DNA of 42,511 nt from Bacteroidales bacterium UBA2800 (GCA_002351925.1 DEHM01000003.1:14681-57191); one strand, 5' to 3'; positions 1 to 8,688 are shown, counted from the first letter of the stretch. Made by a program: numbers and translations. The notes: generated by a model not told the origin, from the sequence alone.

Positions 1-819
1 GAGGCCATGCGCGGCTATGGAGGTATCTTGCGTTTGCCTAACGGCGAAGAGTTTATGCAGAAATACGACCCGCGTCTGAGTCTGGCGCCGCGTGACATCG
101 TTGCCCGTGCTATCGACAACGAGATGAAGATACACGCTATCGACCATGTCTGCCTGGACGTGACTCACAAAGATCCGGAAGAGACCAAACACCACTTCCC
201 CAATATCTACGCAAAGTGTCTGAGCATAGGTATCGACATCACCAAGCAGTATATCCCCGTGGCACCGTGTGCCCACTATATGTGCGGCGGTATCAAGGTG
301 GACCTGGACGGTCAGTCGTCTATCCGTCGTCTGTATGCCGTAGGCGAGTGCTCGTGCACTGGTCTGCATGGCGGTAACCGCTTGGCTTCCAACTCGCTTA
401 TCGAGGCGGTGGTCTATGCCGATGCGGCAGCCAAACATAGCTTGAGCGTGATAGAAAACTACGATTTCAACGAGAAAATACCCGCTTGGAACGACGAGGG
501 CACGCTGAGCAACGAAGAGCGTGTGCTCATTGCCCAAGATGTCAAAGAGGTGGGGCAGATCATGTCCACCTATGTCGGTATCGTCCGGAGCGACCTGCGT
601 CTGCGTCGTGCGTGGGAGCGTCTCGACCTGCTCTATGAAGAGACCGAAGACCTCTTCAAACGCGTGAAGGCCACCAAGGAGATTTGCGAACTGCGTAACA
701 TGATCAATGTCGGTTACCTCATCACCCGTCAGGCTATGGAGCGCAAGGAGAGTCGCGGACTGCACTATTCGATCGACTATCCCCGTACCGAGAATAACCA
801 TCCGCAGGAAGTATGGTAG
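1..819 (+). CDS. nadB: L-aspartate oxidase, C-terminal part (5' truncated by window edge)
   Basis: NadB oxidises L-aspartate to iminoaspartate with FAD in the cytoplasm, the first step of de novo NAD synthesis. The reading frame is already open at base 1, so only about the last 272 residues are present. The sequence shows family blocks: an active-site stretch with HHFPNIY and PVAPCAHYMCGG, then a YAVGECSCTGLHGGNRLASNSL block of the flavin fold (given in part), and a helical C-terminal domain carrying RSDLRLRRAWERL. The stop codon overlaps the start of the next gene by 7 bp. Fumarate reductase flavoproteins are the nearest alternative, but the CTGLHGGNRLASNSL-type block followed by the C-terminal helices fits NadB better. 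Confidence 0.93.
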   Translation, partial: EAMRGYGGILRLPNGEEFMQKYDPRLSLAPRDIVARAIDNEMKIHAIDHVCLDVTHKDPEETKHHFPNIYAKCLSIGIDITKQYIPVAPCAHYMCGGIKVDLDGQSSIRRLYAVGECSCTGLHGGNRLASNSLIEAVVYADAAAKHSLSVIENYDFNEKIPAWNDEGTLSNEERVLIAQDVKEVGQIMSTYVGIVRSDLRLRRAWERLDLLYEETEDLFKRVKATKEICELRNMINVGYLITRQAMERKESRGLHYSIDYPRTENNHPQEVW

Positions 820-1595
820 CCATCGCTCTACATAGTGTCATTCCCGTGCGGGCTGAGGCACGCGAAGGAGCCGAACAGAACACGCAGATGCTGTTTGGAG
901 AACTCTGCACTGTGCTCGAAGAAAAACCCCGATGGAATCGCGTCCTTTTGGAGTCGGATGGTCAGGAAGGATGGGTGGACGCGAAGATGATTACCCCGAT
1001 GAGTGACTCAGAATACGCTGCCTACCGCGAAGCCTATGAGGAAGCGGCCATTGTGGCTTTCCCGATGACCTATGCCGTCAGCGAGAATAATGGACAGACT
1101 ATTCCGCTGAGTGCCGGTACACGTCTCACCCATTATCAAGACGGTCATTTCTCCGTGCTGGGTGTCGGTTTTCGTATCGACCCTTCGATGGTCATCACCG
1201 CTCCGCGTGAGCTGAACAAGGAGAACCTGCTGCAGACCGCCCGTTTTTTTCTGAACACCCCTTATCTCTGGGGCGGCAAGAACGCGCTGGGTATGGACTG
1301 CTCGGGCTTTACCCAGGTGCTGATGAGTCTGTTTGGCAGGCGCCTGTTGCGTAATGCTTCCGAGCAAGCGACGCAAGGTCAACCTGTTGCCGATCTTAGC
1401 CAGGTGCAAGCCGGCGACCTTGTCTTCTTCGACCATGAGGACGGCCGAATCAGTCATGTAGGTATTGCCCTCGACAGCGGACGCGTACTCCATTGTTCGG
1501 GGCGCGTGAAAGTGGAAAAACTCGATGAAACCGGTATTTTCTCACCCGAGCAGGGTGGTTATACCCATCATCTCATACAGATACGTAGAAACTAA
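813..1595 (+). CDS. NlpC/P60 (C40) family peptidase with N-terminal SH3-like domains
   Basis: This 260-residue protein is a cysteine peptidase of the NlpC/P60 family, which cleaves gamma-D-glutamyl-diamino acid bonds in murein peptides. The catalytic triad is visible: C163 in MDCSGF, H215 in ISHVGIAL and H227 in VLHCSG. The first half has two SH3-like segments (SVIPVRAEA, LLESDGQEGWVD). There is no signal peptide. The N-terminus resembles the intracellular Bacteroides enzymes that recycle muropeptides, so cytoplasmic recycling is the likely role (inference). The ATG at 813 overlaps the nadB stop by 7 bp, which suggests translational coupling. Confidence 0.88.
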   Translation: MVAIALHSVIPVRAEAREGAEQNTQMLFGELCTVLEEKPRWNRVLLESDGQEGWVDAKMITPMSDSEYAAYREAYEEAAIVAFPMTYAVSENNGQTIPLSAGTRLTHYQDGHFSVLGVGFRIDPSMVITAPRELNKENLLQTARFFLNTPYLWGGKNALGMDCSGFTQVLMSLFGRRLLRNASEQATQGQPVADLSQVQAGDLVFFDHEDGRISHVGIALDSGRVLHCSGRVKVEKLDETGIFSPEQGGYTHHLIQIRRN

Positions 1596-1610
1596 AAATC
1601 ATTCTATACC

Positions 1611-3098
1611 ATGTCAGACATTCATTCGATTGTTACTTCTCGTCAACTCAGTTACGAACAGAAAGTAGTGGCGCTGGCCCATGCGGCAGAAGACACCCTC
1701 TCTGTGTTGCCGATGCCGGAGCGTACCCGATATTATTTCGACAAAGGGGTGATCTGCAACCTCAACGAGGGCAATGCGCCTTATCGTCCGCGGTATATCA
1801 TGCCCGACTACGCCAAGGCGGTCAAGCAGGGTGTGAAGTTCCTGCAGATGGCTCCTCCGCAGGATTTTGATGAGTTGCTGACCTTCCTTCAGGTGCTCTA
1901 TCGCCATGTGCCGTCTATTACCACCTATCCGGTCTTTCTTGGTGACCTGGATGCACTGATTGAGCCTTTCATCACCGATCTGAGCGACGAAGAGGTGAAG
2001 CGCAAGTTGCGTAATTTCCTGATTTATCTCGACCGTACAATCACCGACTCGTTCTGCCATGCCAACCTCGGTCCGCAAGCTACTCGTGCCGGTCGTCTGA
2101 TTATGGAGGTGGATCGTGAACTGGAACAGGCAGTGCCCAATCTGACCCTGAAATACGATCCGGCTATCACGCCAGACGACTTTGCCGAGCAGGCTATCTA
2201 TACCTCGCTCTGCGTAGCCAATCCCGCTATATGCAACGACGTGCTCAACCGCGATACCTACGACCGTTACGGTATCTCGTCCTGCTACAATATCCTGCCT
2301 ATTGCCGGCGGCAGTTATACGCTGACGCGTCTGGTATTGCCCAAACTGGCTGCACTGACGGAGGATAAAGAGGTGTTTATGACTCAACTGCTGCCGGAGG
2401 CAATGCGATGCATGGCCGATTATATGTCGGCGCGTATCCGTTTTATCGTCGAGGAATCGGGTTTCTTCGAGAGTCATTTCCTGGCTACCGAAGGACTGGT
2501 AGAACGCGATCGTTTTGTAGCGATGTTCGGTCTGGTAGGACTGGCTGAGGCAGCCAACCATTTTGCGCCGGGCAAGAAATACGGTACCGACGCGGAAGCC
2601 GATGCCGTGGCCGAAGAGATTATGGAGACCATCACGGCCTTTGTCGGTCAATACGAGTGCCCCTATTGCGAGATAGCCAACCACAGGCTGTTGCTCCACG
2701 CCCAAGTGGGTATCGATACCGACTACGGTATCACTTCGGGTATCCGTATCCCGGTGGGCGATGAACCCGAGTCGATATACGACCATCTGCGTCATTCTTC
2801 CCGATTCCATCGGTTTATTCCTACGGGTTGTTCGGACATTCTGCCCTTCGACATCACCGGTAAGAAGAACCCTGCTGCGGTGCTGGATATCATCAAAGGG
2901 GCTTTCTCCTTAGGGCAGAAATATATCGCTTTCTACGCATCCGACTCCGACCTGGTACGTATCACCGGCTATCTGGTGAAACGTTCGGAGATAGAGAAAT
3001 GGAACAACGGTCAGGCGGTACTGCAGAACACCACCCAACTGGGTGCACCTACCTATGCCTCCGCTCATCTGGCTAACCGCAAAGTGCGCGGCGTATAG
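1611..3098 (+). CDS. yjjI: YjjI-like glycyl radical enzyme
   Basis: The 495-residue protein looks like the YjjI class of glycyl radical enzymes, oxygen-sensitive enzymes that use a backbone glycyl radical and a thiyl radical. The radical-loop motif VRITGY is present near the C-terminus with the glycine at residue 453, 42 residues from the end as expected for the superfamily. A candidate active-site cysteine is C225 in GISSCYN, followed by a glycine-rich turn (IAGGSYTLTRL). The protein is much shorter than pyruvate formate-lyase. The substrate of YjjI proteins is not something I can state. The activase gene follows after 5 bp, which supports the assignment. It starts at ATG 1611, 15 bp after the peptidase gene. 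Confidence 0.78.
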   Translation: MSDIHSIVTSRQLSYEQKVVALAHAAEDTLSVLPMPERTRYYFDKGVICNLNEGNAPYRPRYIMPDYAKAVKQGVKFLQMAPPQDFDELLTFLQVLYRHVPSITTYPVFLGDLDALIEPFITDLSDEEVKRKLRNFLIYLDRTITDSFCHANLGPQATRAGRLIMEVDRELEQAVPNLTLKYDPAITPDDFAEQAIYTSLCVANPAICNDVLNRDTYDRYGISSCYNILPIAGGSYTLTRLVLPKLAALTEDKEVFMTQLLPEAMRCMADYMSARIRFIVEESGFFESHFLATEGLVERDRFVAMFGLVGLAEAANHFAPGKKYGTDAEADAVAEEIMETITAFVGQYECPYCEIANHRLLLHAQVGIDTDYGITSGIRIPVGDEPESIYDHLRHSSRFHRFIPTGCSDILPFDITGKKNPAAVLDIIKGAFSLGQKYIAFYASDSDLVRITGYLVKRSEIEKWNNGQAVLQNTTQLGAPTYASAHLANRKVRGV

Positions 3099-3103
3099 GG
3101 TTT

Positions 3104-3820
3104 ATGGGCTTGGTACGTAAGATAATTCCCCAATCTACGGTGGACGGTCCGGGCAACCGTGTCGCCATCTTCCTGCAGGGCTGCAACATCCGTTGCGCCT
3201 ATTGCCACAATCCCGAGACGCAGGCTATGCACGACGACGAGGCGCGCGAGATGAGCGTCGGGGAACTCATTGCCGAAGTGCGCAAAGGTATACCTTTTGT
3301 CCGCGGCATCACCGTCTCGGGCGGGGAGTGTATGTTGCAAGCGGATTTTCTTACCCGCCTTTTTGCCGCTGTGCGGGATCTATCGCGAGAGACCGGCCAT
3401 CCGTTGACCTGCCTGATTGACAGCAACGGTACGATACCCTTTGCCGACTATCCGCAGTTGATGGCGCTGTGCGACGGCGTGATGCTCGATGTCAAGGCCT
3501 GGGATACCGCCGTCTACCATCGTCTGACCAAGGCACCGGATAACGAGACGGTAAAGGAGAACCTGAGATGGTTGCTCAGCCACGACAAGCTGACGGAAGT
3601 ACGTATTGTATGTCTGCCGGAGACGGCCTCGGTGACCACCGATGTGGAGAACAACCTGCGGCATATAGCGGAAATCCTCGATTCCATCGGCAAAAAAGTG
3701 CCGGTGCGACTGCTCCGCTTCCGTCCGTATGGCGTAGTAGGAGAGTTGGCCGATACACCGATGACCTCCGAACAACAAATGAGCGATTATGCATCGTTAG
3801 CACAATCGCTCGGTCTGTGA
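3104..3820 (+). CDS. yjjW: Radical SAM activase of the adjacent glycyl radical enzyme (YjjW/PflA-like)
   Basis: This 238-residue radical SAM protein would install the glycyl radical on the preceding enzyme. The CxxxCxxC cluster is C27, C31 and C34 (CNIRCAYC). It is preceded by the activase signature VDGPGNRVAIFLQGC and followed by VSGGE, the SAM-binding GGE motif. After the cluster the chain runs straight into the barrel, so there is no ferredoxin-like insert with extra cysteines of the kind found in several other glycyl radical activases; in that respect it resembles PflA. It is co-transcribed with the enzyme gene. The product ends 4 bp before the convergent tRNA-Leu gene. Confidence 0.85.
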   Translation: MGLVRKIIPQSTVDGPGNRVAIFLQGCNIRCAYCHNPETQAMHDDEAREMSVGELIAEVRKGIPFVRGITVSGGECMLQADFLTRLFAAVRDLSRETGHPLTCLIDSNGTIPFADYPQLMALCDGVMLDVKAWDTAVYHRLTKAPDNETVKENLRWLLSHDKLTEVRIVCLPETASVTTDVENNLRHIAEILDSIGKKVPVRLLRFRPYGVVGELADTPMTSEQQMSDYASLAQSLGL

Positions 3821-3824
3821 CCTG

Positions 3825-3910
3825 TACCGCGAGCCGGGATCGAACCGGCACAACCATCACTGGTCAAGGGATTTTAAGTCCCTCGTGTCTACCAATTCCA
3901 CCATCGCGGC
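3825..3910 (-). tRNA. tRNA-Leu (anticodon UAA)
   Basis: Read on the minus strand, the 86-nt sequence folds into a class II tRNA. The acceptor strand GCCGCGA (from 3910) pairs with TCGCGGT, with a G-U first pair, and the discriminator is A at 3825. The anticodon stem AGGGA/TCCCT encloses the loop CTTAAAA, giving anticodon TAA at 3876-3874. The long variable arm and the GGTTCGATCC T-arm are present. CCA is not encoded. A consensus promoter lies 15 bp upstream. Confidence 0.97.
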
Positions 3911-3924
3911 AGACAAATCGGCTG

Positions 3925-3956
3925 CAAAATTACTACAAAAAAATGACATACGCAAA
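3925..3956 (-). promoter_or_regulatory. Bacteroidota-type promoter for tRNA-Leu
   Basis: On the minus strand a TTTG box (3956-3953) is followed after 20 bp by TAATTTTG (3932-3925), a match to the Bacteroidota -33/-7 consensus. The extended upstream sequence is TTTGCGTATGTCA. Transcription would start near 3919, just before the tRNA 5' end at 3910. The -33 box abuts the phoH stop codon. Confidence 0.8.
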
Positions 3957-4901
3957 TTATATGTCATTTTTCTTTGAATTTTCATATGCCGCCACAATAT
4001 GTTTGACAAGCGGATGGCGTACTATATCGCGTTCGTTGAAGGTGATCAGGCTGATGCCTTTGACGTCGCGGAAACGCTCCATTGCATCGCGCAGACCGGA
4101 TTTCTGAGAGGGCGGCAAGTCTATCTGCGTCATATCGCCCGTAACAATCATCTTACTGCCGAAGCCGAGTCGGGTGAGGAACATCTTCAGTTGTAGCGCT
4201 GTGGTGTTCTGTGCCTCGTCCAGTATGACGACGGCATCGGAGAGCGTACGTCCGCGCATGAAAGCCAGCGGGGCTATCTGGATAGTTCCTTTCTCCATAT
4301 ACTCCGCCAGTTTGGTGGCAGGAATCATATCCTGGAGTGCATCGTAGAGCGGCTGCAGATACGGATCAATTTTCTCCTTCATATCACCGGGCAGGAATCC
4401 TAGTTTCTCGCCGGCTTCTACGGCCGGGCGCGAGAGGATGATACGGCGCACCTCACGGTTCTTGAGCGCCCGTACCGCCAGCGCGATAGCCGTATAGGTC
4501 TTTCCGCTACCGGCAGGTCCTACGGCGAACAACAGGTCGTTCTCTGCGTAGGCTTTGACGAGTGCCTGCTGATTGACAGAACGGGCGTAGATGGACTTAC
4601 CGTTCACGCCATGGAGGATGAGGTTGTCGGTAGCCTGTTCCTGCGGGCGGTCGCCGTGCAGCAGCATGAGGATGTCTTGTTCGCTCAGTCGGTTGTTGCG
4701 GATACAGAAGTCCTGGCACACTTGCAGCGAGTGCTGGAAATGGGCAATGGCTTTCTCTGCGCCCGTGACCTTAATCTGATACCCGCGCGCGACTACGCGC
4801 ACGTCTGGGTGTTGGTTCTTCAGACAGAGTATGTTCTGGTTATTCACGCCGTAAAAGGTCGGCGTATCGAGGGAGTCCTGAAGGGTTAGTATTTGTTCCA
4901 T
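3957..4901 (-). CDS. phoH: PhoH family ATPase
   Basis: PhoH-like proteins are cytoplasmic RNA-linked P-loop ATPases, often associated with RNase functions. The Walker A motif GPAGSGKT and Walker B VVILDEAQN are clear, with the family blocks SRPAVEAGEKLGFLPGD and LTRLGFGSKMIVTGD between and after them. An N-terminal KH-like segment (VRVVARGYQIKVTG) precedes the ATPase domain. I place the start at the ATG at 4901 (MEQILTLQD) because family members begin this way; an in-frame ATG at 4913 is possible. With the chosen start the gene overlaps the upstream gene by 62 bp. It is the last gene of the HD-lpx-glnS operon. Confidence 0.92.
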   Translation of the reverse strand: MEQILTLQDSLDTPTFYGVNNQNILCLKNQHPDVRVVARGYQIKVTGAEKAIAHFQHSLQVCQDFCIRNNRLSEQDILMLLHGDRPQEQATDNLILHGVNGKSIYARSVNQQALVKAYAENDLLFAVGPAGSGKTYTAIALAVRALKNREVRRIILSRPAVEAGEKLGFLPGDMKEKIDPYLQPLYDALQDMIPATKLAEYMEKGTIQIAPLAFMRGRTLSDAVVILDEAQNTTALQLKMFLTRLGFGSKMIVTGDMTQIDLPPSQKSGLRDAMERFRDVKGISLITFNERDIVRHPLVKHIVAAYENSKKNDI

Positions 4902-5256
4902 GTATAAAAACATTCTGCACCCCGTTGCTCAGTAGCACATAGGGTACGTTGAGTTTACGATTGTACGTAATAGCTTGATCCAGGGTCTTCTGGGTGATAG
5001 GTACGGTCTCCGCCTTACACTCGATGAGTACCAGCGGTTGCATCGCCGTGTCGTAGACGACAGCGTCGCAGCGTTTCTTGGTCTCACCTACCGTGATGGC
5101 GGTCTCCACGGCAATGAGCGAAGCGGGATAGTCCAGTTGTTCCACCAGTCGGTGCAGCAACTGTTGACGCACCCACTCTTCCGGCGTGAGGCGCACCCAG
5201 CGGTGACGCCACGCGCAGAAGATCTGCTCTTTTCCGCTATAGACGCGTGTCCTCAT
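4840..5256 (-). CDS. HsdR N-terminal-like (type I restriction R-subunit N domain) small protein
   Basis: The 138-residue protein matches the small stand-alone family resembling the N-terminal nuclease-fold domain of type I restriction HsdR subunits, common in Bacteroidota. Visible features are LTPEEWVRQ near the N-terminus, the nuclease-like core VETAITVG...KRCDAVVYD...VLIECKA (the D/ExK pattern) and the C-terminal LSNGVQ and LPRYADL. No restriction-modification genes are nearby, so a restriction role is not supported and the function is unknown. It starts 5 bp after glnS. Its last 62 bp also encode the start of phoH in another frame. Confidence 0.75.
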   Translation of the reverse strand: MRTRVYSGKEQIFCAWRHRWVRLTPEEWVRQQLLHRLVEQLDYPASLIAVETAITVGETKKRCDAVVYDTAMQPLVLIECKAETVPITQKTLDQAITYNRKLNVPYVLLSNGVQNVFIHGTNTNPSGLPRYADLLRRE

Positions 5257-5261
5257 TCGGT

Positions 5262-6992
5262 TTACTTGAGGTAGTTATCCTTGAGCGAGCAGGTGCGGTT
5301 GAGAACCAGTTTCTCTGCCGTCGTATCCGGGTCGACTACGAAATAGCCCTGCTTGAGCAACTGATAGTGGTTCTCCTGTTCGATACCGTCTACCAGCACC
5401 GGTGTGTGCAGTTCGCTACGCAACGAACCTTCTACCTTGGCCGTCACCACTCTGAGGCTTTCCGGATTCAGCAAGTCACGGAAGTCGCCCTCTTCGGCAG
5501 CCGGGTTCTCTACGGCGAAGAGACGGTCGTACAGACGTACTTCGGCATCGAGACAGCTGTTGCATTCTACCCAGTTGATCGTAGCTTTGGTCTTACGGTT
5601 GCCACCTTCGGTACCCGATTTGCTATTCGGATCATAGGTGGCATAGATGGTAGTGATACGGCCGTCCGCATCTTTCTCACAGCCCGTAGCCTGGATGATA
5701 TAGCTGCTCTTCAGACGTACCTCGCGGCCGCCGGGGCTGAGGCGGAAGAACTTATTGTCGGCCTCCTCTAGGAAGTCGCCGCGCTCTATCCACAGTTCAC
5801 GGCCAAAGCGTACCTCGCGGGTGCCGAGTTCCTCATGACCGTCGATGTTCTCTGCCGTCAGCGTCTCGCCCTCACCGTCGTAGTTGGTGATGATGAGTTT
5901 AACAGGATCGAAGATAGCGCACACACGCGGAGCGGTCTCCTTGAGGTTCTCGCGGATGACGTGCTCCAGCAGACCCTGGTCGATCGTTCCCTCCACCTTG
6001 GTATAACCGATACGGTCCATGAAGTCGCGGATAGCCATCGGCGTGTAACCGCGGCGACGCAGACCGCAGACGGTCGGCATACGCGGATCGTCCCATCCGG
6101 CTACCAGACCCTCCTGCACGAGCTGCAACATCTTGCGCTTCGACATGACGGTGTAGGTGATGTTGAGTCGGTTGAACTCACGTTGTTTCGGACGATAGTC
6201 CGGTCCGTAGGGACTCAGGCCGCAGAAATTTTTTCCGCTGAACTGGTCGATAAAATAGTCGTACAACGGACGGTGCACCTCAAACTCCAGCGTACAGATA
6301 GAGTGGGTCACGCCCTCAAAATAGTCGCTCTGTCCGTGTGCGAAGTCGTACATCGGGTATACGTTCCACTTGCGACCGGTGCGGTGATGCGGGTGGGTGG
6401 TGATGATACGGTAGATGATCGGGTCGCGGAAGTGCATGTTAGGGTTGGCCATGTCTATCTTGGCGCGAAGGACCATCTTACCGTCCTCTATCTCGCCGCG
6501 TTGCATGGCTTCGAACAGACGCAGGTTCTCCTCTATCGGACGGTCGCGATACGGCGAAGCCACACCGGGTTCGGTAGGTGTACCTTTCTGTTCGGCAATC
6601 TGCTCAGCCGTCTGCTCGTCTACGTAGGCCTTGCCCTCTTTGATGAAGCGGATAGCCAGGTCGTAGAGTTGCTGGAAATAGTCGGAAGCATAATAGATAT
6701 TGCCCCAACGGAAACCCAGCCAGCGGATGTCGCGCTCGATGGTCTCCACATACTCGGTATCCTCTTTGGCGGGGTTGGTGTCGTCGAAACGCAGGTTACA
6801 AACGCCGTTGTATTTCTCAGCAATACCGAAGTCCATGCAGATAGCCTTCACGTGGCCGATATGCAGGTAGCCGTTCGGCTCTGGCGGAAAACGAGTCTGT
6901 ATACGTCCGTCGTTAACTCCTTCTGCTAAGTCTTTTTCTACGATTTGCTCAATAAAATTGAGACTTTTCTCTTCTTTAACTTCTGTTTCCAT
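5262..6992 (-). CDS. glnS: Glutaminyl-tRNA synthetase
   Basis: GlnRS charges tRNA-Gln with glutamine using ATP in the cytoplasm. The 576-residue class I synthetase has the HIGH motif in PPEPNGYLHIGHVKA and a KMSKS-type motif VMSKRKML. The GlnRS-type block FRDPIIYRI, the segment YPMYDFAHGQSDYFEGVTHSICTLEF (abridged here to its first part, YPMYDFAHG) and a C-terminal beta-barrel anticodon domain follow. Having GlnRS rather than the indirect pathway alone is normal in this phylum. The gene lies 7 bp downstream of lpxA in the same operon, an unlinked housekeeping passenger. Confidence 0.97.
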   Translation of the reverse strand: METEVKEEKSLNFIEQIVEKDLAEGVNDGRIQTRFPPEPNGYLHIGHVKAICMDFGIAEKYNGVCNLRFDDTNPAKEDTEYVETIERDIRWLGFRWGNIYYASDYFQQLYDLAIRFIKEGKAYVDEQTAEQIAEQKGTPTEPGVASPYRDRPIEENLRLFEAMQRGEIEDGKMVLRAKIDMANPNMHFRDPIIYRIITTHPHHRTGRKWNVYPMYDFAHGQSDYFEGVTHSICTLEFEVHRPLYDYFIDQFSGKNFCGLSPYGPDYRPKQREFNRLNITYTVMSKRKMLQLVQEGLVAGWDDPRMPTVCGLRRRGYTPMAIRDFMDRIGYTKVEGTIDQGLLEHVIRENLKETAPRVCAIFDPVKLIITNYDGEGETLTAENIDGHEELGTREVRFGRELWIERGDFLEEADNKFFRLSPGGREVRLKSSYIIQATGCEKDADGRITTIYATYDPNSKSGTEGGNRKTKATINWVECNSCLDAEVRLYDRLFAVENPAAEEGDFRDLLNPESLRVVTAKVEGSLRSELHTPVLVDGIEQENHYQLLKQGYFVVDPDTTAEKLVLNRTCSLKDNYLK

Positions 6993-6999
6993 ATGGTTG

Positions 7000-7770
7000 T
7001 TATCCTTTTACTATTCCTCGTGTTGACTGACGCACAAAACTGAGTATGGCGTCCCGCTCTGCCGATGCCGGCAGGGTGGCCTCTATCTGGTCGAGTGCTT
7101 GGGTGGTGTTCATGCCGCCCTGATAGAGCAGGCGATAAGCCTCTTGTACGGTGTGTATCTGTTCGGGGGTATAACCGCGTCGGTTGAGTCCGACGGAGTT
7201 GATGCCGCAGTAGGCGATAGGATCGCGGGCCACGATGATATAGGGCGGTATATCCTTGTTGATCTTCGAACCGCCTTGTATCATCACGTGTCCACCGATA
7301 TGGGTAAACTGGTGTACTAGCGTGCCGCCGCCTATGATGGCAAAATCGTCTATCTCCACCTCGCCTGCCAATTGCGTAGCATTGGACATGATGATGTTGT
7401 TGCCTAACACGCAGTCATGTGCCACGTGGCAGTACGCCATGATGAGGTTGTTGCGCCCGATGACGGTCTTGCCCTTGCTGGCCGTGCCGCGATGGAGCGT
7501 GACGCACTCTCGCAGCACGCAGTGGTCGCCCACGATGAGCCATGTCTCCTCACCGCGGAACTTGAGGTCTTGCGGTATAGCACCGATGACGGCGGAGGGG
7601 AAGACGTGACAGTGGTCGCCCAGTTGGGTATAACGCAGGATGGTGGCGTTGGCATCTATCACGCAGTGGTCACCTATGATGACATCGCGGTCGATAAAGA
7701 CGAACGGACCTATCTCTACGTCCTGGCCTATCTTGGCCTCCGGATGAATACTGGCTAATGGACTTATCAT
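7000..7770 (-). CDS. lpxA: Acyl-[ACP]--UDP-N-acetylglucosamine O-acyltransferase
   Basis: LpxA transfers a 3-hydroxyacyl chain from ACP to UDP-GlcNAc, the first step of lipid A synthesis, in the cytoplasm. The 256-residue protein is a left-handed beta helix of hexapeptide repeats (for example IGDHCVIDANATI, VEIGPFVFI) with the catalytic histidine in YCHVAHDCVLGNN and a C-terminal helical region (RRGYTPEQI). Length is typical. It lies 15 bp downstream of lpxC, which in this genome lacks the fused FabZ domain. Confidence 0.96.
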   Translation of the reverse strand: MISPLASIHPEAKIGQDVEIGPFVFIDRDVIIGDHCVIDANATILRYTQLGDHCHVFPSAVIGAIPQDLKFRGEETWLIVGDHCVLRECVTLHRGTASKGKTVIGRNNLIMAYCHVAHDCVLGNNIIMSNATQLAGEVEIDDFAIIGGGTLVHQFTHIGGHVMIQGGSKINKDIPPYIIVARDPIAYCGINSVGLNRRGYTPEQIHTVQEAYRLLYQGGMNTTQALDQIEATLPASAERDAILSFVRQSTRGIVKG

Positions 7771-7785
7771 TTCAATCTAACGTTT

Positions 7786-8688
7786 TTATTCACTAAGTAT
7801 TTGGTTCCTGAGTCGGCGGATACACTGGGTGTTGAAGGTGTGTCCGGGTTTGACGGCGATGACGCGTCCCTGCAGCCTGAGTCCCAGCAGCGAGATGTCG
7901 CCGATGACGTCCAGCAGTTTATGCCGCGCCGGTTCGTTCAGGTAGTTCAGCGGGGACAGGTATCCCAGTTTGGTGGCATCCATGTGGGGCTGACCCATCT
8001 TGTCGCAGAAATAATCCATTCCCTCTTGCGACATCTCGGTCTCGTAGATGACCAGCGCGTTCTTCAGGTCGCCGCCTTTGATGAGGCCGACGCGCAACAG
8101 CGGCTCTATCTCGCGAACGAAACAGAACGTACGTGCTGCGGCTACCTCACGCGGATAGTCGTTCAGATTGGTAAGCGTGGCGTGCTGCTCACGCAGAATA
8201 TTGCTCTGGAAAGCGATGGTGACATCCACCTCATAATGGTCGCAAGGTTCGATGCGCATGATATGACCGTGTTCGGAGATATACTCGATCGGTTCGCGGA
8301 CGATATATACCTGTTGCTCGGCATCTTGCTCTTCCAGTCCTACGCGTTGTATCTCGCGTACAAAATAGCGGGCACTACCGTCCAGAATAGGCATCTCTGG
8401 TGCATTCACTTCGATGATGCAGTTGTCTACGCCGAGCGCATAGAGGGCACTTAGGGCGTGCTCCACCGTACTCACTTTCCATCGTCCGTGCTCCAGCACG
8501 GTGCCTCGTTCGGTAGCGGACACATAGTCGGCCAGCGCCTGGTAACAGGGCTTGTTAGGTAGGTCTACGCGTCGCAGCCATACACCGGTATTAGCCGGAG
8601 CAGGCAAAAAGGTGGCGGTGACATCCAGGCCTGTGTGTAGGCCTACGGAACGAAGGGTGAACTCCGATTTTATCGTGTGTTGTTTCAT
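7786..8688 (-). CDS. lpxC: UDP-3-O-acyl-N-acetylglucosamine deacetylase, stand-alone (no FabZ fusion)
   Basis: LpxC is the zinc amidase that commits UDP-3-O-acyl-GlcNAc to lipid A synthesis. Zinc ligands are visible in STVEHALSAL (His) and in HKLLDVIGDI (His and Asp). The catalytic-site block GDLKNALVI and the EMPILDGSA motif are present. I start at the ATG at 8688 (MKQHTIKSEF), 2 bp after lpxD, giving 300 residues, the size of the E. coli enzyme. Many Bacteroidota carry an LpxC-FabZ fusion of about 460 residues; here the reading frame stops after the LpxC domain and lpxA follows 15 bp later, so no FabZ domain fits. Confidence 0.95.
   Translation of the reverse strand: MKQHTIKSEFTLRSVGLHTGLDVTATFLPAPANTGVWLRRVDLPNKPCYQALADYVSATERGTVLEHGRWKVSTVEHALSALYALGVDNCIIEVNAPEMPILDGSARYFVREIQRVGLEEQDAEQQVYIVREPIEYISEHGHIMRIEPCDHYEVDVTIAFQSNILREQHATLTNLNDYPREVAAARTFCFVREIEPLLRVGLIKGGDLKNALVIYETEMSQEGMDYFCDKMGQPHMDATKLGYLSPLNYLNEPARHKLLDVIGDISLLGLRLQGRVIAVKPGHTFNTQCIRRLRNQILSE

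Noticed and set aside
3568..4107. Plus-strand frame of 179 codons running across tRNA-Leu
   Set aside because: It overlaps the well-supported activase in another frame and then reads antisense through the tRNA and phoH.
5835..6929. Plus-strand open frame of 364 codons opposite glnS
   Set aside because: It is a shadow of glnS with no family motifs and no promoter.
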